Source: Chryseobacterium sp. Leaf405 (GTDB lineage Bacteria; Bacteroidota; Bacteroidia; Flavobacteriales; Weeksellaceae). From it: DNA of 64,000 bases. The position numbers and the translations under genes are program-made. The stretch spans positions 227,510-291,509 of the forward strand of contig NZ_LMQN01000012.1 in NCBI RefSeq assembly GCF_001425355.1, written 5' to 3'. Below, piece by piece: positions 26,263-35,183 of this stretch; position 1 is the stretch's first letter, and every line of letters starts with the position of its first letter. The notes beneath the pieces are model-generated. The model searched no databases, was not told the origin of the DNA, and was given only the letters and a program-made list of their open reading frames with translations.

Positions 26263-29200
26263 GTGGCAGGTAATTCTCAATTTAAATTTTTAGAGGGAGA
26301 TTTCAATGGTGATGGAATATCTGAATTTATTATTTCAACCTTAAAAGAAGTACAGGAAGAAATATGGGGATATGACTGGAATGGTTATCCCGAACAACAG
26401 GGAGCAGAAGTAATAGGGCATGAAGTTTTTGATTTTTATTTTGATCCACTAACTAATACTCTTAAAAGAGTAAATTTAGAATTAAGTGACTATAGTAAAT
26501 ATATAGGACCATATTTATTTACCTCACCATACTATTATAGGCCTGTACCATTGGGTGATTTTGATGGAGATGGTAAAACTGATTTATTCAGCCTTATCAG
26601 TGGAACGAAAATTTATTCTTTAAATCCAATAACAAAAGAATTTGAACTAAAAGTACAGTCTCCGTCGCAAATTTCTGTCAGAGGTGTTGCTTTGCTTGGT
26701 GATTTTAATGGTGATGGCAAAACTGATATAATGTCTCCTGTAGCAATGGATTCTTCAGATTGGAAAATGTTTATTTCCACAGGTAAAAGCATAATAGAAT
26801 ATTACTATTCCAATTTAGCTTTATATCAGCCCCAACATACAGGTGCGCCTACCAAAAGAAGAAATACAATAAGGAACTATTTTACACCCGATTTGAATAA
26901 AGATGGTAAAAGCGATTTTTTTCTTTTCCAATCGGAAGTGTGGTTTAGAGAGTGGGCAATTAATAATCCAGATTCAAGTTATGGATTTATTTATTTAAGA
27001 AATGACGGTGCCGACAATGTTGGTAAGCCAATATTTACAAATGCTTATAGTCTCAATACTAAAGAAGAAACATCATGGGGAGATAAAGATGATGAGGATA
27101 TTAATTACTCTAAATATGGAGAACATTATTTGCCTTTATTAGGTAATTTCCGTCTTTCACAGTTGAATACGGATTTTGTTATTATTCATAAGACAAAACT
27201 TATCACATGGGATTTGGGAAGCAAACTAGATAAGATGTCAAGAATAAAATCTATTATTCAAGGAGGAATAAAAACAGATATAGAATATTTACCTTTAATT
27301 AATGAGGGAAATATTTATAAATCTTATGCAGATACTAACTCTGTAAGTTATCCTTATGCTAATGTTAGAGAAAATCTAAAATACTATGTAGTATCAAAAT
27401 TAACTCAGGATCAGAGAAGACAGGAATTTAGGTATAGAGATTTAATAGGTAATTTACATGGTAGAGGGATTATAGGCTTTAGGCAAATGGCAAGATCTAC
27501 ATTCTGCGCTACTGGATTTGAAAACACTAAAATTTGGTCTGGTTCAGAAATTAACCCTTTGAATGAAGGATTACCATATAAAGATTGGTCTATTAGAACA
27601 ACTGACGAGAACAAGATTTTTCCAACAGATATTTCATTAAACAATACACAATTATTATCGTTTAAACAATATGATTATAAAATAGATAAGCTACTTAATG
27701 GAAATATAGTTACAAATGTTTCGAACGCAGATGAACCCAAAATGGTTCTTGCAGTCAATCCACATGTAACAATATCAAAAGACTTTTTGAAAAATATTAA
27801 AACTGTTCATACTGTTGAGCAATATAATGAGATATATCTTCCTAAGAAATCTATAACTATAGTGAATGATGGGGTTGCAATTTCAACATCCGAATTGGAG
27901 TATTATCCTTCTGATCTTAATGTAGGAACTAATTATAGCGTTGGTAAACCTAAAATTAAGAGTGATATAATACAGGCTTATGGTGATACAAAATCTTCTA
28001 AAGAAGAATATGTTTATGAGGATAATCTGCTAAAAACGTTAAAAACATGGAATAGAGATAATACAGGATATATTCAGGAAACCTACAATTATGATGGATT
28101 TGGAAATGTTACTCAAAAGACGATCACCAATAGCATTGATGCTCAAACAAAAGTAACATCCACTGAATATGATAGTAAAGGAAGATTTGCTGTTAAGAAA
28201 ACGGATGAATTAAATTTAAGCAATACTATTGTTTATAACGATTGGGGGCAACTTCTTTCCCAAACCGATCCCCTTAATAATGTCTTAACCAATACGTATG
28301 ATAGCTGGGGGAAACTTTTAAAATCTAAAACTAATCTAGAAGGTATTACAACTTATCAGTATGAAAGAGATGATAGTGCTAATATAATTGTTACTCAATT
28401 TGATCCGGATGGTGATGTATCAAAGAAATTCACTAATAAGCTGGGACAAGAATACAAAATTTCATCTAAGGCATTCGGGCAAGGACAATTTATATCCCAA
28501 GATACTCAATATGATATATTAGGTAGGAAAATTAAGGAATCCGAACCTTATTTTGAAGGGCAAAGTGCAAATCAATGGAATGTGCTTACTTATGATGACT
28601 CTGTGTTCCCTGCCAAAGCAACAGCAACAGCATTCAATGGTAAACAGATGGAGACTTCCGTTTCAGGATCGACCACAACGGTAAAAGAGCTGAATGGCTA
28701 TGGAAGAATCACCTCAAAGACTACTGATGCATTGAATAATGTAATTTCCTCTACAGATAAAGGAGGAACAATTACTTTTGGATATAATGCGGCAGGAGAG
28801 CAAATCAAAGCCCAATATGCTGAGAACATTGTCACCACAAAATATGATGCATGGGGAAGAAAATCTGAATTCAACGATCCTTCCAACGGATTATACAAAT
28901 ATGAATATAATAGTTTCGGCCAGCCGAAGAAAATTATTAGTCCGAAAGGAACAAAAGAATATACCTATAATAATCTAGGTCAGTTAGTTTCTCAAAAAGA
29001 AATCTCTACTGTTGATGGTGGGGAAGCGACCAATAAATTAATTTCCTTTACTTATGATGATAAAGGAAGGGTTATTTCAAAGTCAGGAACTTCGAAAGGT
29101 GAATCTTACAGCTCCAATATTTCTTATGATCCACAGGGACGAGTATTATCATCTTCGGAAAGCAGCAATGGGAAATACTTTATCCAGAAAGGAATAACCT

Positions 29201-29382
29201 ATGATGATAAAGCAAGGGTTATTTTTTATGAAAAGCAACTCTATTCTTCTGGTATCCTTACCAAAGTTCAGATTGAAAACGTGTACAATGCTTGGAATGG
29301 AGAATTGTATCAGGTAAAAGATAGAACTTCAGGCAAAACCCTTTGGGAGCTTAAAGAACTAATGCTAAAGGTCAGGTTTTAA
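26263..29382 (+). CDS. Rhs/YD-repeat polymorphic toxin, N-terminally truncated 5' fragment
   Basis: 1039 codons from a GTG. It begins inside an FG-GAP/TcdB-like region: LEGDFNGDGISEF, then LGDFDGDGKTDL and LGDFNGDGKTD, which are calcium-binding-type repeats. The YD-repeat shell follows (YDGFGNVTQKT, YDSWGKLLKS, YDPQGRVLSS). No signal peptide or N-terminal domain is present; the frame is open back to 26185 after a stop at 26182, so the gene start has been lost. The frame fails at its 3' end: one missing base after 29360 (codon CT-AAT) shifts the sequence NAKGQVLKTKLGAADINN into the next frame. Confidence 0.85.
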   Translation: MAGNSQFKFLEGDFNGDGISEFIISTLKEVQEEIWGYDWNGYPEQQGAEVIGHEVFDFYFDPLTNTLKRVNLELSDYSKYIGPYLFTSPYYYRPVPLGDFDGDGKTDLFSLISGTKIYSLNPITKEFELKVQSPSQISVRGVALLGDFNGDGKTDIMSPVAMDSSDWKMFISTGKSIIEYYYSNLALYQPQHTGAPTKRRNTIRNYFTPDLNKDGKSDFFLFQSEVWFREWAINNPDSSYGFIYLRNDGADNVGKPIFTNAYSLNTKEETSWGDKDDEDINYSKYGEHYLPLLGNFRLSQLNTDFVIIHKTKLITWDLGSKLDKMSRIKSIIQGGIKTDIEYLPLINEGNIYKSYADTNSVSYPYANVRENLKYYVVSKLTQDQRRQEFRYRDLIGNLHGRGIIGFRQMARSTFCATGFENTKIWSGSEINPLNEGLPYKDWSIRTTDENKIFPTDISLNNTQLLSFKQYDYKIDKLLNGNIVTNVSNADEPKMVLAVNPHVTISKDFLKNIKTVHTVEQYNEIYLPKKSITIVNDGVAISTSELEYYPSDLNVGTNYSVGKPKIKSDIIQAYGDTKSSKEEYVYEDNLLKTLKTWNRDNTGYIQETYNYDGFGNVTQKTITNSIDAQTKVTSTEYDSKGRFAVKKTDELNLSNTIVYNDWGQLLSQTDPLNNVLTNTYDSWGKLLKSKTNLEGITTYQYERDDSANIIVTQFDPDGDVSKKFTNKLGQEYKISSKAFGQGQFISQDTQYDILGRKIKESEPYFEGQSANQWNVLTYDDSVFPAKATATAFNGKQMETSVSGSTTTVKELNGYGRITSKTTDALNNVISSTDKGGTITFGYNAAGEQIKAQYAENIVTTKYDAWGRKSEFNDPSNGLYKYEYNSFGQPKKIISPKGTKEYTYNNLGQLVSQKEISTVDGGEATNKLISFTYDDKGRVISKSGTSKGESYSSNISYDPQGRVLSSSESSNGKYFIQKGITYDDKARVIFYEKQLYSSGILTKVQIENVYNAWNGELYQVKDRTSGKTLWELKELMLKVRF

Positions 29383-29462
29383 AAACCAAACTAGGAGCTG
29401 CAGATATCAATAATATTTATGATGCTAATGGTTTTTTAACTAATGTCAATCATTCTTCTCCG

Positions 29463-31340
29463 GTGAAACCAAGTATTCTGCAACTTTCATATTCATTCGA
29501 TGCTATAAAGAATGAACTGAAGAGCAGAACAACGGGGGGAGATTTTAATATTGTTGAATCATTCGATTATGATGACAACAACCGACTCATCAACTGGACA
29601 AATCCTGTAACAGGAGTAAAGCCAGCAGCGAATAGGAATATTTATGATGCAAAAGGAAGAATTACTCAGAACGATCAGGTTGGAACTATTAAGTTTGAGA
29701 ACTCAGCTAAGATTTACCAGCCAACGGGAATGACATTAAATGCTGCAGGAACACAGAATTATAACAATGATTTAATCCAAAGTATTGTTTATAATGAAAA
29801 TAATGATCCTGTATTCATCGATGGAATGAAGGGAGATGTGGCATTCAAGTATGGGTTAACAAGTATGAGACAAAGAGTTACTTACGGAGGTAACTTTAGT
29901 AATGATAGTGATGGAAAATTTACAAAATTCTACAGTGAAGATGCGAGCTTTGAAGTATTGAGAGATAATGTTACAGGTAAAGAAAAACATATTCTTTATA
30001 TTGGTGGAACACCTTATGAGTCAAATATTATCTATCTGAAGAATTATGATGAATCAATAGGTTCATATAAATTCTTGCATAAAGATTATATCGGAAGTAT
30101 TTTAGCAATTACTGATGAAGCTGGAAACAAGGTAGAGCAAAGGCATTTTGATGCATGGGGTAACTTTACTCATCTTCAAATTGGAAATGGAGCTATTATT
30201 ATAGATAAAAATATAATTGACAATGCCTCGTTATTAGTAGACAGAGGTTATACGAGCCATGAACATTTCGCTGAGGTTGGAATCATTCATATGAATGGAA
30301 GGCTATATGATCCTTTACTAAGAAGATTCCTCAATGCTGATGAAAATATACAAGATCCCTACAATACTCAGAATTATAATAAATATGGATACGTATTCAA
30401 CAATCCATTGATGTTTAATGATCCTAGTGGGGAGTTTGTTTGGTTTGTACCGATAATAGTAGCTGCCGTTTCGGAATTTTTTACGATGTACTATACACAA
30501 ACTCCTTTTGACGGCGCTCGTTTTTTCGGTGGTCTTGCTATGTCATATGCAAGCGCAGGAGTAGCTGCAGCCATAGGTACTGTATTTAAAGCAGCTTCTG
30601 TAGTTAGTACCCTAGGCACATGGGGAACTATTGCTGCCCGAGCTGGAGCTCATGCTCTTACACAAGGTATTTTTTCCACAGTACAAGGAGGAAACTTTTG
30701 GAGTGGTGCATTAAGTGGCGCATTTGCAAGTGTTTCAGCAGATTTGCTGAGTATGGCAACAGATAATTTAGGCTCCAAAAATATATTAAGAAGTGATGGT
30801 TTTGCTTTATTTAATGGAGCTATTAGTGGTGGCGTAGGTTCTGTATTGGGAGGTGGAAACTTTTGGATGGGAGCTGGACAAGGATTGGTTGTTACTGCTT
30901 TTAATTATCTAGCTCATAAAACAGATAATGACCCTAAAACAGATAATGATGACCCTAAACCCAAAAAGAAACAGACTTTACCTGAGATGAGGGAAAGTCC
31001 ACCTGATCATCCAGATTATAAAGCTCCTAAAAGTGGAGCTAGAAAAGTTAGAAATCCTAATGGTCGTGGTACTGGATGGGTTGATAAAGATGGCAGGGTT
31101 TGGGTACCAGATGATCATAATGGAACACACGCTCCTCATTGGGATAGACAAGAACCTAAAGGCGGTGGATATACCCCTGTATATCCAGCTGTAAAAGTAG
31201 TAGTTATAGGAACAGCAGTCATTGTTACAGGATTAAAATTGTTTGATTATATATTAAAAAGAACTCCAATCCTGATGACGCCGGTATTACAAATGGAAAT
31301 GGATTCATATAACTATAAGAATAATAAAGTTTATAATTAG
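29463..31340 (+). CDS. Rhs 3' fragment with C-terminal toxin domain
   Basis: 625 codons; the homologous frame actually begins at 29361, directly after the frameshift. It holds the last YD repeats and the Rhs core terminus (GRLYDPLLRRFLNADENIQDP, NKYGYVFNNPLMFNDPSGEF), where Rhs proteins are normally cleaved. The variable part has a Gly/Ala-rich helical linker and a domain containing RNPNGRGTGWVDKDGRVWVP and HAPHWDRQEPKGGGY, resembling polymorphic toxin type 37 (Ntox37, predicted RNase); this is from memory of the family. A hydrophobic helix (VKVVVIGTAVIVTGLKLF) follows the toxin motif, which is unusual for an Rhs C-terminus. Confidence 0.85.
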   Translation: MKPSILQLSYSFDAIKNELKSRTTGGDFNIVESFDYDDNNRLINWTNPVTGVKPAANRNIYDAKGRITQNDQVGTIKFENSAKIYQPTGMTLNAAGTQNYNNDLIQSIVYNENNDPVFIDGMKGDVAFKYGLTSMRQRVTYGGNFSNDSDGKFTKFYSEDASFEVLRDNVTGKEKHILYIGGTPYESNIIYLKNYDESIGSYKFLHKDYIGSILAITDEAGNKVEQRHFDAWGNFTHLQIGNGAIIIDKNIIDNASLLVDRGYTSHEHFAEVGIIHMNGRLYDPLLRRFLNADENIQDPYNTQNYNKYGYVFNNPLMFNDPSGEFVWFVPIIVAAVSEFFTMYYTQTPFDGARFFGGLAMSYASAGVAAAIGTVFKAASVVSTLGTWGTIAARAGAHALTQGIFSTVQGGNFWSGALSGAFASVSADLLSMATDNLGSKNILRSDGFALFNGAISGGVGSVLGGGNFWMGAGQGLVVTAFNYLAHKTDNDPKTDNDDPKPKKKQTLPEMRESPPDHPDYKAPKSGARKVRNPNGRGTGWVDKDGRVWVPDDHNGTHAPHWDRQEPKGGGYTPVYPAVKVVVIGTAVIVTGLKLFDYILKRTPILMTPVLQMEMDSYNYKNNKVYN

Positions 31341-31393
31341 TAAGGAAAACGAGCTAAAATAAAGTTTTCCACAATTATCTTAATTAATATATC

Positions 31394-31957
31394 ATGATAG
31401 AATTCAATACAGAAGTTAAAAAACTTCTCCCTTATGATAGAAAACAATATCTTTCATTAAAAAGATGGTATGGAGTTTCATTTCAGTTATCTAATAATGA
31501 AAGAGAAATAACATTAATGGAATTTGTTAATAATTATGAAATTTTTTTTAAAAGTTTAGTTGAGCAACTTGATAGTGGTTACTCATGGATTGTAAATCAT
31601 GATTATGTAGACAAAAATTGGTTTCCTAATGAAGATGATACTTTGGAGTCATTACGAGATTTATTTAGACAAAATAATATTCCTAATACATTTAAAGGTG
31701 CTTTAATTTTTACTAAAGATGATTTATTAAAAATGACCAAAGATTTAATTTTATATCCTTCTGCTGTATTTAAGCAAAAAGAAATTTTATATACGGATAT
31801 AGATATTTCAAATAATACATTACAATTTGTTATAAAAATATCAGGTCATTTGAATATAGATTTATTAAGCACAGATAAAGAATTATTAAGAAAAATTGTA
31901 AATAATAATTCTTCGGCTAAATTTAATATAATAGAATATAGAGGTACTAAATTATAG
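31394..31957 (+). CDS. candidate immunity protein for the Rhs toxin
   Basis: 187 residues, soluble and acidic, 53 bases downstream of the toxin tip and on the same strand, ending just before a strong terminator. Position and size are typical of immunity genes of polymorphic toxins. I do not recognise the family. Features include YDRKQYLSLKRWYGVSF and DLLKMTKDLILYPSAVF. It may still protect the cell even though its toxin gene is broken. Confidence 0.6.
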   Translation: MIEFNTEVKKLLPYDRKQYLSLKRWYGVSFQLSNNEREITLMEFVNNYEIFFKSLVEQLDSGYSWIVNHDYVDKNWFPNEDDTLESLRDLFRQNNIPNTFKGALIFTKDDLLKMTKDLILYPSAVFKQKEILYTDIDISNNTLQFVIKISGHLNIDLLSTDKELLRKIVNNNSSAKFNIIEYRGTKL

Positions 31958-31987
31958 ATAGTGAAAATATTTTATTAGATAGTAACA

Positions 31988-32020
31988 AACACCACTGATC
32001 AAATCAGTGGTGTTTTATTT
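31988..32020 (+). terminator. strong intrinsic terminator after the immunity gene
   Basis: AACACCACTGAT (31988-31999) pairs perfectly with ATCAGTGGTGTT (32003-32014) around a three-base loop, followed by TTATTT. Confidence 0.9.
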
Positions 32021-32161
32021 CACTACATTAAAATAATCCTACAAAACTTCAAAAAACATTTACTTATTTCAATAACAAAAACAATTTTTACGAATACCTT
32101 TATAATATATTGGTTATTAAACGATTAATTTTCGCTTTCCGAAAAATAAATTTTAAACCTA

Positions 32162-32169
32162 TATATTTG
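32162..32169 (+). promoter_or_regulatory. flavobacterial -7 box
   Basis: TATATTTG, 22 bases before the ATG at 32192. Confidence 0.65.
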
Positions 32170-32191
32170 TGGTACAATAAAATACACAAAT

Positions 32192-32941
32192 ATGAAAACA
32201 ACAAAAAACTCTACGAGCGAGACAGGTCATGCAAAAAATATTGCCAACTTTCAGGATCTCATCTCTTTTTGCAAGGGCTACGGCGTGCAATACAATCCCG
32301 TAAAGCCTGAACTTAAAATCAGTAGTCTGGAAACAATTCATCAGACCGCACTTCAGAATCTTGCAGATACCCAGAGCAAAAAAACAGCCTTCGACAATGC
32401 CACCAATCAGAGAGTGGATGCTTTTAAAGACCTCAATCCTTTGGCGACTAAAATCATCAACGCTTTAGCCGTGTCAGAAACCAATCCGTTAATGCTCAGC
32501 AATGCAAAATCTTACAACAAAAAGCTACAGGGTAGGGTAAAAGCAAAAACAGCAGCCGTGCCTTCAGAAGAAAACTCCGAGCCTGTTGCCAAAACCATTT
32601 CCACATCACAGCAAAGCTACGACAGTAAGATTAATAACTTCTCCAATCTTATTCAGGTGTTGGAGCAGAGCTTAGCATACGATCCCAATGAAGAAGATCT
32701 GAAGATCATTTTATTACGTAATAAGCTGTCAGATCTTCAGGGGAAAAACAGGATTCATACCAATACCTACACAGAATATTCCAATGCCAGAATAGCGAGA
32801 GATCAGGCATTATATCATCCGGTTTCCGGTCTTTGCCAGACAGCAAAAGAAGTAAAACTATATGTAAAATCCGTTTTCGGAGCAACAAGTCCGCAATACA
32901 GACAGATTTCCGGGATTTTATTCAGTAAGATCAAACCGTAA
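32192..32941 (+). CDS. hypothetical helical protein
   Basis: 249 residues, hydrophilic, largely alpha-helical, without signal peptide or membrane segments. Two related-looking stretches occur: SLETIHQTALQNLADTQSKK... and YDSKINNFSNLIQVLEQSL... with SDLQGKNRIHTNTYTEYSNA. The C-terminus is basic (YVKSVFGATSPQYRQISGIL). GC content is higher than in the accessory genes to its left. No known family. It has its own promoter and terminator and lies immediately before the 21-bp phased array. Confidence 0.65.
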   Translation: MKTTKNSTSETGHAKNIANFQDLISFCKGYGVQYNPVKPELKISSLETIHQTALQNLADTQSKKTAFDNATNQRVDAFKDLNPLATKIINALAVSETNPLMLSNAKSYNKKLQGRVKAKTAAVPSEENSEPVAKTISTSQQSYDSKINNFSNLIQVLEQSLAYDPNEEDLKIILLRNKLSDLQGKNRIHTNTYTEYSNARIARDQALYHPVSGLCQTAKEVKLYVKSVFGATSPQYRQISGILFSKIKP

Positions 32942-32966
32942 TCTGAAACTTTGAAAATAATAAAAG

Positions 32967-33018
32967 AAATTTCTGTACTGAACAATAATCTTCGTGCAGG
33001 AATTTTTATTTTTCCAGA
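32967..33018 (+). terminator. intrinsic terminator after 32192-32941
   Basis: A 12-bp stem (32967-32978 with 32994-33005, including two G-U pairs) is followed by TTTTATTTTT. The phased array begins as the T tract ends. Confidence 0.7.
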
Positions 33019-33273
33019 CTTTAAAATAAATTAGATAAACTCAGGAAAATATTTTTGCAACTCGAATAATATAATTGATTACTCAGAGTATAATTGTAGC
33101 AACTTTACAGAATATTCTTCTAACTTTTAATACAATATGGGCAACTTCAATGATAACTGCTTCATACTTTATTTTAAATGTTTAAAACTTCAAAAATACT
33201 TTTATCAACTTTGGTTAATATTTTAATAACTTAGAAGATAATATTTACAACTGCAAAGTAAATATTATCAACA
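33016..33273. repeat. 21-bp phased motif array (12-13 units), non-coding
   Basis: The trinucleotide ACT occurs at 33018, 33039, 33060, 33081, 33102, 33123, 33144, 33166, 33187, 33208, 33229 and 33250: eleven intervals, ten of 21 bases and one of 22. A thirteenth unit at 33269 has ACA. The consensus is NAACTTNNNNNANAATNTT, with the remaining bases different in every unit. Only two ACT in the stretch are out of phase (33156, 33198). Stops in the frames exclude a coding heptad repeat. Two helical turns per unit suggests an array of sites on one face of the DNA, or a repetitive transcript. Confidence 0.85.
33237..33269. repeat. 12-bp perfect inverted repeat inside the phased array
   Basis: GATAATATTTAC (33237-33248) and GTAAATATTATC (33258-33269) with a nine-base centre. 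It spans units 11 and 12 of the array, 64 bases before the peptidase start, and could be an operator or RNA hairpin. Confidence 0.65.
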
Positions 33274-33332
33274 AAAAGTGTAAAGCATCTGTAAAATTAT
33301 CAGCATAAACAAACACCGGTAATAAAATCACC

Positions 33333-34865
33333 ATGAAAAAAATTATCTTCATCATCCTCGGGTTTATTATAGTTTTAATTGTTCTTGTTTTAATCAGAAC
33401 ATTTACCTATTCTTTTAAGAAGATAAATGCAGCGACAGCAGAAGGCTGGAAAATGATAAGAAACGATTCTGCCATTCAAAGACTTTCAGGAGGTTTGAAG
33501 ATCCCCACGGTATCTTCAGGAGAGTTGGGCGAGTTTAATTTCTCCCCATTCGATACAATTAAAGAGTATCTAAAAACATCTTACCCTCTCATTTATCAAA
33601 ATGTTGAATATGTTGAAGTCAATCGATACGGATTAGTATATAAGCTAAAGGGTAAAAACTCTTCCCTTGATCCCATTTTATTTCTTTCACATACCGATGT
33701 CGTTCCTCCCGGAGATGCACCTGTAAAAGACAAAAGCGAAAATGTTTTCAGACCCGATGATAAACCATTGCCAGCCGTCTCTAAAGTTTCAGATGAGTGG
33801 GATTTTGCACCTTTCTCCGGTGCTGTTGCCAATGGAAGGATATATGGAAGAGGTTCGATTGATATGAAAGGAATGCTTTTCTCTTTAATGGAATCTCTTA
33901 ATAACGTTATCAAAAATAAACACATTCCCGAAAGAGACATTTACCTTGCTTTCGGATTCGATGAAGAAGTTGGCGGATTACAGGGTGCAGTTTATATTGC
34001 CAACTATTTCAAACAAAAAAACATCAAGTTCGATGCGGTATATGACGAGGGTGGATTAGTTCTGGAAAAGGGCAGTGTTGCAGGAATCAACTCAGATGTT
34101 GCAGTCATTGGCTGTGCTGAAAAAGGTTTTCTCTCCGTTAAAATTAAAGTTAAAGGTTTGGGTGGACATGCATCAATGCCTCCTGCAGAAAGTGCCATTG
34201 GAAAAGCAGCCATCATCATGCACAGATTAGAAACCGACCAGATGAAGCCAATGATGACCCCGCTTATCAAACAGTTCTTCGACAGTATCGGAGGCTCAAT
34301 GCCATTTATGAATAGAGTAGCAATTGCCAATCAATGGCTGTTAAGGCCTGTACTTTTATCGAAGATGACAAAGAATAATTCTACTAATTCTTTAGTTCGT
34401 ACCACTACAGCTCTTACAATGATGAAGGGTAGCGATGCACCCAATGTCCTCTCTCCCGAAGTAGAGTTCGTTGTCAACTTTAGGCTTCTCCCTGGCAATA
34501 CTATTCAACAGGTCAAAGAACATATTGCCAAAGCAACCAAAGGATTTAATGTCGAGGTTCAGGAAATCGACAACGTGAAAGAAGCATCTGCCGTGTCGCC
34601 TACCGATACAAAAGCCTTTAAACTAATTCAGGCGGGGATCAAAGAAATTTATCCATCTGCAATTTCTACACCTTACCTCACAATTGGGGCTACCGATGCT
34701 TATAAATATCAGATTGTCAGCAAAAATATATATCGTTTCATGCCCATCAAAATTAATGATGCTAAGAAACAATCCATCCACAGCACCAACGAATATCTAA
34801 GCATCGAAAACTATATGAAGATGATCCACTACTTCGAATTCATTATGCTGAATTATGATAAGTAA
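33333..34865 (+). CDS. M20-family metallopeptidase (carboxypeptidase PM20D1-like)
   Basis: 510 residues with an N-terminal membrane anchor (IIFIILGFIIVLIVLVLI). Zinc-peptidase motifs are intact: LSHTDVVPPG (about 117-126), YGRGSIDMKG with the bridging aspartate (about 171-180), FDEEVGG with the catalytic glutamate pair (about 207-213), and a C-terminal TIGATDAYKY. The dimerisation domain lies between. These enzymes hydrolyse peptides or N-acyl amino acids; the substrate is unknown. It is preceded by the phased array and has no close operon partner. Confidence 0.93.
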   Translation: MKKIIFIILGFIIVLIVLVLIRTFTYSFKKINAATAEGWKMIRNDSAIQRLSGGLKIPTVSSGELGEFNFSPFDTIKEYLKTSYPLIYQNVEYVEVNRYGLVYKLKGKNSSLDPILFLSHTDVVPPGDAPVKDKSENVFRPDDKPLPAVSKVSDEWDFAPFSGAVANGRIYGRGSIDMKGMLFSLMESLNNVIKNKHIPERDIYLAFGFDEEVGGLQGAVYIANYFKQKNIKFDAVYDEGGLVLEKGSVAGINSDVAVIGCAEKGFLSVKIKVKGLGGHASMPPAESAIGKAAIIMHRLETDQMKPMMTPLIKQFFDSIGGSMPFMNRVAIANQWLLRPVLLSKMTKNNSTNSLVRTTTALTMMKGSDAPNVLSPEVEFVVNFRLLPGNTIQQVKEHIAKATKGFNVEVQEIDNVKEASAVSPTDTKAFKLIQAGIKEIYPSAISTPYLTIGATDAYKYQIVSKNIYRFMPIKINDAKKQSIHSTNEYLSIENYMKMIHYFEFIMLNYDK

Positions 34866-35128
34866 ATAGCTGTAAGTAATAGGCTTTAGGCAATATGCAT
34901 TACTCTTGACCTAGGAAACGGAGGCGTTAAGAAAATTAATGATTAATCCGTTAAAAAATTCCCACTGTTTGAGTGTGAGAGAAATACCGAACCGAAGCAT
35001 TAATGTTGAATCGCACGAGTTTTGGGAATTTTAGGAGTAATCTTTAATTTTTAGCCGGAGTTTCCAGTCTTGAATTTTTGTTTCTTTTGTTTCAAGACAA
35101 GAGAAAATAATTAAATAAAAATAAAACA
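34866..35128. other. gap with flavobacterial intergenic-repeat-like sequence
   Basis: No coding frame. The stretch from about 34965 to 35110 (including GCCGGAGTTTCCAGTCTTG) resembles, from memory, intergenic repeat sequence common in Chryseobacterium genomes. Only one copy is in this window, so its repetitive nature cannot be shown here. Confidence 0.4.
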
Positions 35129-35162
35129 CGTCAAGTTCTGTCGTATTACGCCATTAGCTTTG
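35129..35162 (+). promoter_or_regulatory. promoter with conserved upstream motif (copy 2)
   Basis: CGTCAAGTTCTGTCGTATTA followed by TAGCTTTG at 35155-35162. It is identical in layout to 22170-22203. The leader to the ATG at 35184 is about 20 bases. Confidence 0.65.
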
Positions 35163-35183
35163 TCATATCAAAATTACAGAGCT

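Noticed and set aside
33016..33273. CRISPR array or coding heptad repeat as explanation of the 21-bp phasing
   Set aside because: The constant part is only about five to six bases, no cas genes are in the window, and stop codons interrupt the frames, so neither a CRISPR array nor a 7-residue protein repeat fits.
33596..33940. Minus-strand frame of 114 codons
   Set aside because: Antisense shadow of the M20 peptidase, whose catalytic motifs lie on the plus strand.
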